DNA from: Pocillopora verrucosa
Lineage: Eukaryota; Cnidaria; Anthozoa; Scleractinia; Pocilloporidae
Direction: 5' to 3'
DNA length: 64,000 bases
Assembly: GCF_036669915.1 (NCBI RefSeq)
Contig: NC_089315.1
Span: 18,165,010-18,229,009 of the forward strand
The position numbers and the translations under genes were made by a program. A model generated the notes under the pieces. The model was not told the DNA's origin. It saw nothing but the letters and a program-made list of their open reading frames with translations, and ran no database searches. This document shows positions 1-9,088 of this stretch, one piece after another (position 1 is the first letter of the stretch; every line of letters begins with the position of its first letter).

Positions 1-578
1 ATCCATACACGTTTTCCGATCGATGGATAGGGTATACCTATATTTCACGCCTGGAGTTGACTATAAACTGGATTGCGTTTTCAATAGAGTTCATATATTG
101 GGGTCACATATTTTCGGGACTTTGGGGTAAAGAAAACTTCTGGTAAGTAGGGATTTAAAAATAAGAAGAAGAACCCCGGTTAAATTCTTGTTACCGTATC
201 ACCAAAAGTGACTAAGATGGGGTTTATAATTGGCCACAGAACAGACTATAATGCGGTAGGGTTCTGATAGGTCAGCGGCCCATACACAACAAAAATCGAC
301 TCTATTTTCAAATTCCCCTCCCCCGAGCTCAAAACCCATTCCCTTAGGCGGTGCATGTCTATGTACCCTATCTTAGGGTACATAGGGCTCCTCATGAATT
401 AATTTCTGTCAGATTAGGGGATCCCATTTAATAGATGTTCCAGCAGTGGAGAAGTGATGTTTTTATTGTAATCAATTTTTTTTTCTGCATAATACTGCCA
501 CCCACTCAACCTGACTTTGTTTCTGCAGTCGTTGTGATCAAAGAATGTAAAAATGGAGAGTTACATATAAAGATGGTA

Positions 579-623
579 ATGCACAACAAGAGAATATAGA
601 AGACTTTATATTCTCTTGTGCAT
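579..623. repeat. Short hairpin in spacer
   Basis: An inverted repeat whose arms read GCACAACAAGAGAATATA and TATATTCTCTTGTGC around an 8-base loop. The same hairpin recurs near 24,144, 35,104 and 53,675, where it varies slightly. It is part of the duplicated spacer. Whether it is a foldback element or an RNA structure cannot be told. Confidence 0.6.
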
Positions 624-1227
624 AGATATATGTTACAAAGATTTTAAAAACAAGAAGGGCATTGACCATCATAAACCGACCTTTCCAGGCTCACCATGCT
701 TCAATTTGCATGATCAAAGAATGTTTACATTAAAGAGATCGGGAAACTTAGCTTAACCCTTAAATTCCCAGAAGTGCTCAACATGTAACTTCTCCCTACA
801 ATATCCACACATTAAATGAATACCCACTTGTTTAGAACGCGGGTTATACAGGTTACTATGTGATGGAAAGGTTGCCTCGGCTGCTATAAAAATGTCAAGG
901 TTTTTTTTTTTATCCCGGCGAGGTCATAAAACCTATTTTTTTATGAGAAAGACCAACATTGGAACTGAAATGTAGAGTTTCTTCAATTTTTATGATTAAT
1001 AATATGCATGAAAAAATTACTCATTTCTGATTGGTTAAGATAAATGCAGTTTTCAGGTAATTCAGTGCAGAAGAGAGTTAATTCAGAGTAGAAGAGGGTT
1101 GATTCAGTGCAAAGAAAGTAACAAATCAGACATTCTGATTGGTCAATAATCAAAGAAACTCACAGGTAGCCAATCAAATGCGAGCCTTAGATGTCGCAAC
1201 AAAATTTGAAAATTTGCGAGCGAAACA

Positions 1228-1444
1228 ATGGCCGGCGTTTTAAGTAGGTTTCCTTTCGCCACCGTAGCTGAAAAACCGCTCAAACAACGAAAACACTGTA
1301 AAAAGCACTGCATTTTGGTTGTCGGTTTGGAAAAAGTGGTTTTTAGAGAAGGGAATTGCCAAGGAAATCGAAAATTACGAGCGGACCCAGCTTAACACTT
1401 TGCTCGAGCGATCCAACGCCGAGATTAAAAACAAACATGGTTAA
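1228..1444 (+). pseudogene. Degraded remnant resembling the N-terminus of a Crypton-like recombinase
   Basis: An ATG opens with MAGVLSRFPF, followed after a frameshift by a stretch containing FLEKGIAKEIENYER and then LNTLLERSNAEIKNKHG before a stop. This pattern (start, basic helix, REKG-like turn, LLERF-AE-RNK-G-like end) resembles the N-terminal helical domain of Crypton-derived tyrosine-recombinase and QRICH/ZMYM-like proteins that are abundant in corals. The recognition is from memory of the pattern, not a search. At least one frameshift is needed to join the halves, and no catalytic domain follows. Related copies lie at 35,754 and 54,430. Confidence 0.35.
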
Positions 1445-1707
1445 ACCTCGGAAACGATGATTCCATTTCATCAAAAGTGATTCGGACACAGACTGAACAA
1501 TTACTTGAACTGTTTAGCCGGTCTTAGAACTTTTTTGCGCCTTAAAGATGTGAAGATATAACTGCATATTATTGTTTTGATCGTACGCGATTGTTTTGAC
1601 CGAACGCACGGTTTGAATAAATTATTATTTTTGCACTTGATGCACGCGCTTTGCTTATGCTTAATTATGATAGGCAATCTCGTATTTTCCATGTATATTA
1701 TTAACAC

Positions 1708-1826
1708 GTAATCACATGATTGTTCTAGTGCAATTTGGGATAAACAAGCACTTGTTAATTTTTGCACAGACCACAAATTTACTCGTGCTTGTTTATTCCA
1801 AATTGCACTCAAATTCATGTGATTAC
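1708..1826. repeat. Foldback (MITE-like) element
   Basis: Imperfect inverted repeat. The left arm begins GTAATCACATGA and includes GTGCAATTTGG and AAACAAGCAC. The right arm mirrors it, ending TCATGTGATTAC. Copies with the same ends lie at 24,958-25,098, 36,234-36,352 and 55,097-55,237. It is non-coding. The short arms and lack of an ORF fit a MITE or foldback element. Confidence 0.6.
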
Positions 1827-2162
1827 TTACAAATTGAACCGTTGCTCAGTGAAGTGCATGTTTTGTTTTGTTTGGTTTTTTTTTTAGCAAAGATTTGAAA
1901 AATTTATATGATAAAGACCGAGTTCGATACCTAACTGACATCAGCACGGTTTTTAATAACTTTTTCCACTAAGCGGCACTATTGTCTGTGCCGTAAGGCC
2001 AAATCCAAACTCAAAGGCCTGCTTGCGGGATAAACAAACGACGGTGAGAGCTCTACATCTATTTAACAATGACTCACCCATCAGAAGGCGTGCATTTATA
2101 CAAGCGAATAGAGGGGTAAGTTTCTAAAGAAATTGTGGCTGCGTCGGTGGGAGAGTAGAGCA

Positions 2163-2258
2163 GGTAATTTAGTGTTAACAACTGGGTTGAAAACGTAAAT
2201 TAGCCACCGTAAAGGGTAAAAAAGCTGACGTTTCGAGCGTTAGCCCTTCGTCAATCGC

Positions 2259-2293
<35 letters not shown>

Positions 2294-2351
2294 TTTACCC
2301 TTTACGATGGCTAATTTACGTTTTCAACCCAGTTGTTAACACTAAATTACC
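2163..2351. repeat. 189-bp palindrome of Penelope-like terminal sequence
   Basis: Two inverted copies of about 93 bp meet head to head near 2257; the outer ends read GGTAATTTAG and CTAAATTACC. The same sequence forms the 3' end of the Penelope-like element at 25,651, so this is a pair of inverted terminal fragments. Each arm carries a hammerhead-like core, but here both cores are damaged: the right arm reads CTCAAAAC where GAAAC is expected, and in the left arm CTGACGA has become TTGACGA. The near twin is at 36,688-36,876. Confidence 0.75.
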
Positions 2352-2646
2352 ATTTATGCAAGCACCGCACTAAGGGTAAATAGACACTTTTAAGTGACAA
2401 CTGCAGATGCTAGTCAAAACATGCACCCGTAGCTGTCACATATTACTTTTCTGTAATAACGGTCATAAAGATCATCATTTTTATTAAGAGAAATTTTCAA
2501 AGAAAACTTCCTATTGTGCACGCTCATGACGTCGGCAAACATATCCTTCGAGAAATAATTTTCCATCGGGTTTAAAATGTTATAAAACAATTGGTTCATA
2601 CGTCAGCTGTGCGTTCATCGAGATATGAAGCAAGTCACAGTCTTAA

Positions 2647-2745
2647 GTCACAGTCAGTGGAGCGCTAGCATTCCTAACTGGTCATTGAACAGTACAGAGG
2701 AACACAACATATGTTGCAACCAGGCTTCTTCATCGTTGTCTCAAA
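2647..2745 (+). promoter_or_regulatory. Conserved proximal upstream block, copy 1
   Basis: Begins GTCACAGTCAGTGGAG and contains a reversed CCAAT-like motif (here ACTGGTCA; ATTGGTCA in other copies), then the perfect palindrome CAACATATGTTG at 2705-2716, 29 bp before the ATG. Blocks of this kind precede every array member except copy 2, so it is a candidate promoter or 5' UTR. This copy has the CAACCAGG class of sequence after the palindrome. Eleven bases between two TCTCA repeats just before the ATG are missing relative to most copies, as in copy 6. Confidence 0.5.
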
Positions 2746-3774
2746 ATGACCAATACGTCTTCGACGTCTTCTGCTAGTGTCAGCCGACGAAACGATACAA
2801 ATGATGCATACGATGGTACTCAGGGGGAAGGCATTGCGTTGTGCAGCGCTCTAACGCTAACATCTATTCTAGTTGTCGTGGGAAACTTACTCACCATAAC
2901 TATTTTTGCGAAAAACAAAAATATTCGCAAGAAATATTTGTTGCTAGTTGTCAATATGGCGTTTGCTGATCTGTTCCTAGGAGCTCTGAGTTTACCAGTA
3001 TACATTTACGATGTCGGGTATGAGTTCCACCTATGGACCACGTTCGTTGGAAACTTATGGACCTACAAGCCTATCTTAATTCCCTACATGATCATTGACA
3101 CAGCTTTCTCGCAGGCCTCTCTTATTTCTGCAGTGTTCATAACGTGTGAAAGATTTTACGCCATACGTTGGCCATTTAAGCATCGAAACTTATCGACACA
3201 AGCATACCGCATTGCCATATTTTCAGTGTGGGTACTGGCTCTCCTTATTTCCGCAACCATGACTGGTTCAAACCTATTATTTTCTTACAAGTACACTGTG
3301 TTTTTTTGGGGGCCGTACAGTTTGATTCTAATTTTAATCACATGTGGCTGTAATATTGGCATTTGGCAAAAGTTTCAAACTGCAAGAGTCGCCGCTTCAC
3401 ATAAAGACAGCCGAGACTTACAAAACAAGCGCTTAACTAAGACTTTGTTAATTGTATCTGGCCTTACTTTACTCGCTTGGCTGCCGCTAATTTTGTTAAA
3501 CTTACTAATGCATGTTTGGTTCTTCCATGTACCAAAACGATTTTATGATATGGTAAACCTTTTCAACTACTTTAACTCTTTTGTAAATCCAATTTTTTAC
3601 GCATTAAGAATTGCTGAGTTTCGACGAGCACTGGCTTTATCTTGTACAGGAAGACATGTGCAGGCAGCTTTAAACACAAAGCTTTCTAAAAGAAGGAAAG
3701 AGAGGCACGGAACGACCGCTGAGTTTAGTCGTGAACTGGCTTTCGAACAGGATGTTATGGATACCAAAATGTAA
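2746..3774 (+). CDS. Class A (rhodopsin-like) GPCR, array copy 1, intact
   Basis: A 342-residue seven-helix receptor, expected at the plasma membrane and to act through G proteins. The N-terminus is short and Ser/Thr-rich with N-glycosylation sequons at N3 and N16, and no signal peptide. The helices lie near 31-55, 64-89, 108-141, 153-178, 183-208, 228-256 and 265-289. Core motifs are GN (N47, 1.50), NMAFAD (D75, 2.50), CERF (R136, 3.50), W162 (4.50), LAWLP (P247, 6.50) and NPIFY (281-285). Counting from R3.50 and P7.50 gives D118 at 3.32 and Y275 at 7.43, as in amine receptors. No cysteine sits at 3.25 or in ECL2, so the usual disulfide is absent. The tail ends with one 15-residue EFSREL...MDT unit. 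The gene is intronless, and an AATAAA lies at 3983. The ligand is unknown. Confidence 0.93.
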   Translation: MTNTSSTSSASVSRRNDTNDAYDGTQGEGIALCSALTLTSILVVVGNLLTITIFAKNKNIRKKYLLLVVNMAFADLFLGALSLPVYIYDVGYEFHLWTTFVGNLWTYKPILIPYMIIDTAFSQASLISAVFITCERFYAIRWPFKHRNLSTQAYRIAIFSVWVLALLISATMTGSNLLFSYKYTVFFWGPYSLILILITCGCNIGIWQKFQTARVAASHKDSRDLQNKRLTKTLLIVSGLTLLAWLPLILLNLLMHVWFFHVPKRFYDMVNLFNYFNSFVNPIFYALRIAEFRRALALSCTGRHVQAALNTKLSKRRKERHGTTAEFSRELAFEQDVMDTKM

Positions 3775-3982
3775 AACACATCATTCAAACACATAATGCT
3801 AACTGAGGACTTTCCATTTCTCATTAAAAATATTGGAAAATTGCAGAAAAGTAATATTAAACATTATAGTTTGTATGACAAAGAATCCGCAAAGATGAAG
3901 AGTTAGAACACATGTACCAAACGTGTTTGCACAAAAGACTCCATATGGTCTAGGGTAGGATCACGAAAGAAACAGTTCAACA

Positions 3983-3988
3983 AATAAA
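3983..3988 (+). terminator. Candidate poly(A) signal, copy 1
   Basis: AATAAA 209 bp past the stop codon of copy 1. The same position is kept after copy 6. The motif is short and the AT content high, so it is only a candidate. Confidence 0.35.
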
Positions 3989-3990
3989 CT

Positions 3991-4140
3991 ATAAGATTAG
4001 TATACGATTACTGTAAGAGAAGTATACGATTACTATAAGATTAGTATACGATTACTGTAAGAGAAGTATACGATTACTATAAGATTAGTATACGATTACT
4101 GTAAGAGAAGTATACGATTACTATAAGATTAGTATACGAT
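3991..4140. repeat. 22-bp VNTR (6.8 units)
   Basis: Two 22-bp variants alternate, one beginning ATAAGATTAGTATACGATTA and one beginning GTAAGAGAAGTATACGATTA. There are six full units and a partial one. The corresponding array after copy 6 (38,264-38,325) has 2.8 units, so the two differ by exactly two dimers (88 bp). After copies 3 and 8 only about two units remain. Confidence 0.85.
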
Positions 4141-4141
4141 C

Positions 4142-4211
4142 ATGTGGAAAGAACAAAAAAGTGACACACGAGGCACAGCCGAGGGTGTCATTAGTCACGT
4201 TCTTACCACAT
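4142..4211. repeat. Short hairpin element, MITE-like
   Basis: Imperfect inverted repeat. The ends read ATGTGG...AAGAAC and GTTCTT...CCACAT, with inner GTGACACACGAGG mirrored by GAGGGTGTCAT. Copies lie near 19,509-19,577, 38,335-38,396 and 49,208-49,276. In the spacer after copy 5 only the outer right part remains (about 32,406). Confidence 0.5.
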
Positions 4212-4971
4212 TTTGACATCTGTAATCTATTACTGTAGAGATCCACGGCAACGTGGAATATAATTGTCATATATGACTAATATATACCCCCTCTAGTCTG
4301 ACAATACATTATAACGAAGAGCCAATCAAGATTCATGTATCATTCACTTTATCGCCTCGATATTCATATGCAGTTGTTAAAATTTGGAGTGGAAAAAGTA
4401 ATTAAATCTCACTATTTCGAGGACTCACGCTGACGCACGCGCAATTTAGTATAGGTAAATCCCCATCCTCAGTAGGATGGGGAATTGACTTAGCTAGAAC
4501 CGAGAGATATCGGGTATAAACAGATGAAATCAATTTTTTGAATGTGTGTGTGAAAAAAAAAATTATTACCGTCAGTTGATATCCGATATATGAAAAAATT
4601 TTTGGCCGATATTTATGTTTGAGGTTTTTAGGAAACTTTTCATAAATTAAATGAATATGGAGGGACAGATGTTCCAAGCTTTTCAAAAATATCCTGGAGG
4701 CTAGGAAATTAGAACGAAATAAGACTTTTGAAAACTTACGGTTTCAATAGTCGCCTGAAAAAGCTTGGATTCACGGAAGGTTCCAAAGGAAATATATCCT
4801 TAGATAAACTATTTGAACATGTGCCAATAAAAAATAGCATTACAGGAAGACAGTTTCTACTCTCTCCCAGTGACCCTAAATAGAACGAATATATCAGTAG
4901 CATTCTGAAGGATGAAACTATCAGCAAGTTAGAGATTGATTAGAGACCGTCAAGAAAAGCAGTTGGTAATA

Positions 4972-5453
4972 CAGTCAAACTTGTATTTAACAAGGAATGG
5001 CGGATTGACCGCTAAAATCAGGTTGACCGCTTAAATACAGGTTCCAAAGAATAGAGATGTCGTAAAAACGATAAAAAACCGCCATTTTATGTCTTAAGTG
5101 ACAACCAAGAGTATATTTTTACATTCTCTTACTGACCACTCAATGTACAAAAGCTCGCGAAAAAATATTATCAACATTGATTTCAGGAGAAAAACATGGA
5201 GTAAGTCTTGCATGAACTGGGAGAATTCTTAGTTTAATTTAAGCGACTCCGCTCCGAGTGACCGTTCAATACAGGTGGAAGATAAACAAGTCGCTAGAAC
5301 TCAGTGAAGGGTAAGCACGACTGCTTAATAGAGGTGACCGAGTTGAGAAATTACAGTCTTAAAAGAGAACAAATTTCGGGACTTTAAAAGCCGACCTTTA
5401 CATACAGGTTGACCGCTAAATACGGTGCCGCGTCATAAATGTAGGTTTGACTG
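4972..5453. mobile_element. TA-flanked MITE-like element, unit 1
   Basis: A 482-bp non-coding element that starts CAGTCAAACTTG and ends in the inverse AGGTTTGACTG, each end flanked by TA, as expected for a mariner-type target duplication. It contains repeated GACCGCTTAA/GACCGCTAAA motifs near both ends, probably sub-terminal repeats. It has no transposase. It is present at the same place in most units, so it spread by duplication of the array rather than by fresh insertion. Confidence 0.6.
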
Positions 5454-5736
5454 TACTTGGCTTTCCAAATTCAGCTTGAGACGCTTCAAAGCTAACGGTC
5501 GAAGAATGATTCAACCGAGAGAGGATTTTAACGACCTGAAGAGGCTAAAAAAGGGAAAAATAACACAGCACTTCAGTGCAATGCAATTGAGATCTTTTGG
5601 CAAAGATATGCTTAAAATTTGATTGTAGAGCGTTGATTTTCTTCCCAGAATTTCCGCAGCATCGAGTATTTCTTTCTTTTTTGCGCCTATATCTGTTGAC
5701 TCACGCAACGGATATTGCTGGGAATGAAGGACTGCT

Positions 5737-6299
5737 CGACGATTTAGGTTGTTCTTCTATATTATAAAGGTGGTAACCTGAGGCTATATACTTCCATCAG
5801 TTTCTTTTGTGCTTAATTTCGTAGAAACTCTCATTGATAGGTGAGTCTTTTGGTAAAGGGGGTCAGTTTCAACTACTACAACTAAGAAACTATGGTTTTG
5901 AGGGAGGGGGGGGGAAGGAATTACATGATAATTTGGTCTTAGCAACTGAGTTGATAATGTGAATTGGCCACCATAGAATATTTGTAAAGCTGACGTTCCG
6001 AACGTAACGTTAGCTGTTGTTCAGAGCGAAATGAGTTTAGTAGTAGGCAGGAAAGTGGGGAAATTTTCAGACTTTCCGGTCAGAGATACAGGTATAGGAG
6101 GAAATGGAACCGCTTTACAGCGCTGTAGGACCTTATGACCTTTTGATTCTTTCTGATGCTTGCTGGTTCTCCTGAGATAGAGGACATTCCTCACAACTAA
6201 ACTATTAAAGGTTTATAATGACAGATATTCTGAATACTCCTACATTTGCTCTTTGTGCGTAAGTATGTTGTTTTCATATTTCACATTTACCCCTGAACA
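5737..6299. repeat. Left arm of 563-bp inverted repeat
   Basis: This part of the normal spacer reappears in reverse complement at 8526-9088, almost base for base. The equal arm lengths and few mismatches (for example GTAAGTATG against GTAAATATG) point to a recent inverted duplication. Only this arm is found in the other units, so the other arm is the new one. Confidence 0.85.
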
Positions 6300-6952
6300 C
6301 CAGTCTTTTCAATGATGGAGGGTGGAGAATTTGGAGGGGGATCACATGGTTTTAACGGGCAGTGGAGGGGGGGTAAGTCGTCAGCAACAAAATTATAAGG
6401 GGGAGGGGGACTACAGAAAGTAGTTAATTTTCCATTTCATTATTCGTTTCCCGTTTTTTTATTTCATTTTTAACTGTAATGATTAAAGGTTCCGAATGAA
6501 TAGCAGCGGATCTGTTTGTAAAGCTTGAACTTTGAAGTTAGACAACGTAAATTGATTGCTCTCGACTTTTCGGATAGTCAATGCAAATTCAACATCAACC
6601 AGTAACGAATATAATGCACAACTCACGTCACTGCGTGACCTCATATCCTCTCCAAAAGGACACTGTCACTCAATCAATCAATGATTGCATATAAACAAGT
6701 TATACATATTTTCTTATTTCTTTTACCAACCAATTTACTTCGAACATCTTAATTAAAAAGAGCAATATGACATTACATATTTACTGGATCTTTTACCAAA
6801 ATAAATGGACGTGATTTGCATAGTTCTTTTAAGCGATAATAGTGCAGTAAAACCAGACTAATATCTTCGACACACACACTCAAGAATTTAATATTTATTT
6901 ATTAGCTGTTCGGCACTTGGGAGATATATTCCGACCAACAAAATACATATAT

Positions 6953-7100
6953 GTTATTTGCCGGCTGGGAGGTCCGTATGGTGAAAAACTGTGACCGAGG
7001 TCTTGAAAATACTGCCCGAGGCCGTAGGCCGAGGGCAGCATTTTCAAGACCGAGGTCACAGTTTTTCACCATACGGACCGACCCTTAGCCGGTAAATAAC
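6953..7100. repeat. 148-bp imperfect palindrome, foldback element
   Basis: The outer ends read GTTATTTGCCGGCT and AGCCGGTAAATAAC, and the arms match for about 70 bases with a few mismatches. It marks the start of the unit 1-specific insertion. Part of the same sequence recurs at about 8097-8170 (GTTATTTATCGGCTTGAGG), so this could be the end of a decayed DNA transposon spanning about 6.95-8.2 kb. No transposase was recognised. Confidence 0.6.
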
Positions 7101-8525
7101 GTATTTATTGTTTTTAAACTTGACGAAATTCTTTCCGAAAGAACCCGAATGATTTATGGCCGTAAATACGGCAAGATCTTCCATAAACTGAACAAATTTT
7201 TTAGTGGGTAAATGGTAGTTAAAATAGAGGTGATGCAAATTTAAGAGAGATGCCTCAGCGAAACATTTTCATTTCCGTAAAGATAAAGGTGATTTAAAAG
7301 GCTTTCAAACAAACTTTGAAACATTATTTTTACAAGTTTCTGTCACAATCTGACACCTGTCAATTAGAGAGCGCGCAAGAAAAAAAAAAGCGAAGGAACA
7401 TTTGAAAATCAACAGAACTAGTTTGGCAAGGACTGTCACGACAATGTTTTCTTCAAAATCAGTTAATGATCTAACGGAAAGTATTATTCACTCTCATCGA
7501 CGATTCATTCATGTACGAAGATTTACCTCTGTTCATTAAGTAAACGGCGAGGAAAGTAATTGTGAGTAAATTCAATCTTTTTCTTTTGAAGTTGTGAGAG
7601 TTTGCTCGTTTGTTTGCTGTAATGGCGTGTTTAACTCTGATCTTTCCTTCACAAAAACTAAATTCGAACGGCACACTCCAACGAGACACAAGGGAATGTA
7701 ATGCGGCCTTTTCTCAAAAAATTCCTTCAATTTCTGTTGTGCAATTTAAGGTACAAATGTCCAAATTGAACGGAATTGGAAAGACTCACCAGGAGCGTAT
7801 ATTTGTTGTAGAACTTAAATTAAAACTTCGCTCGCTCTTCCACTATGAACAAATTGCTCGAGAAAATTCAGATATTAAATGAATGAAAGTTCCATCGTTC
7901 AGTTTAACTGTAGCCAAATACCTCACGTTCCAACTTTCTGGGTACTTTTTGTGAACGATTAAAATTAATTGCAGAAGGTTTTTAGGCCGCTTGTCAACCA
8001 ACGTAATGACACTATAGTTTATACAAATTCATTCTGAAACCAATATTTTTCTGTCAACCAAAGTGATTTGATAGCAAGAAAAGAGAGGATTCATAAGTTA
8101 TTTATCGGCTTGAGGTAGTGACCGACTTGTTTGCTTTAAAATACTGCCCAGCCGGAAAACGAGGTATATTTATGAAAAATGACAACGAAAGTTGGGATGT
8201 ACTCGGCGACTCACGAAAGCGTTACCGTGGCCCGTGGGCAGAGATAGGAAAATACTGACCGGGTAAAGAACCAATCAGATTGCAAGATTCGTTACCGTGC
8301 CCTCTAAAAAAACAATAAAAACATCTTATGAAATTTAAAAAACGATCTCTGGCTAAAACTTTTAAAAATACGAGCTTTCGGCTGTTTGCGCTACAGCCTT
8401 CAACGGGTAAAATGATAAAAGGTAAAAAATACCAGGTGTGAAGTACAGAGTAAAAATTAAAAATGCTGATAACTAAGAATGTTTGTTAAAAAGAATGTTG
8501 TATTGTCCGGGCAAAAGACAGGAAT
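7101..8525. other. Unit-specific inserted DNA of unknown origin
   Basis: This stretch has no counterpart in the spacers of the other units. Short frames on both strands (for example 7610-7882 on +) have no recognisable domain. It lies between the palindrome and the inverted arm, so it entered in the same rearrangement or before it. Confidence 0.5.
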
Positions 8526-9088
8526 TGTTCAGGGGTAAATGTGAAATATGAAAACAACATATTTACGCACAAAGAGCAAATGTAGGAGTATTCAGAATAT
8601 CTGTCATTATAAACCTTTAATAGTTTAGTTGTGAGGAATGTCCTCTATCTCAGGAGAACCAGCAAGCATCAGAAAGAATCAAAAGGTCATAAGGTCCTAC
8701 AGCGCTGTAAAGCGGTTCCATTTCCTCCTATACCTGTATCTCTGACCGGAAAGTCTGAAAATTTCCCCACTTTCCTGCCTACTACTAAACTCATTTCGCT
8801 CTGAACAACAGCTAACGTTACGTTCGGAACGTCAGCTTTACAAATATTCTATGGTGGCCAATTCACATTATCAACTCAGTTGCTAAGACCAAATTATCAT
8901 GTAATTCCTTCCCCCCCCCTCCCTCAAAACCATAGTTTCTTAGTTGTAGTAGTTGAAACTGACCCCCTTTACCAAAAGACTCACCTATCAATGAGAGTTT
9001 CTACGAAATTAAGCACAAAAGAAACTGATGGAAGTATATAGCCTCAGGTTACCACCTTTATAATATAGAAGAACAACCTAAATCGTCG
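8526..9088. repeat. Right arm of 563-bp inverted repeat
   Basis: Reverse complement of 5737-6299. It sits inside the insertion that splits the normal spacer between about 6945 and 9124, where the other units read straight through (for example 15,430). Confidence 0.85.

Larger units (their letters stand above)
1..2745. other. Spacer upstream of GPCR copy 1
   Basis: No protein gene is recognised. The left edge is a fragment of the recurring spacer block B (about 1-350). It is followed by a small hairpin near 579-623, a degraded Crypton-like coding remnant (1228-1444), a foldback element (1708-1826) and a 189-bp palindrome (2163-2351), listed separately. From about 300 onward the region is closely similar to 34,700-37,270, which precedes copy 6. 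Short open frames here are not conserved between the two copies and look accidental. Confidence 0.7.

Noticed and set aside
2820..3005. 61-residue minus-strand frame, repeated opposite every receptor (MYTGKLKAPRNRSANA...)
   Set aside because: It lies exactly antisense to TM1-TM2 of the receptors and is conserved only because they are. It has no domain of its own.
3991..4140. CRISPR-like array
   Set aside because: The 22-bp units are contiguous without unique spacers and the DNA is animal. It is a VNTR.
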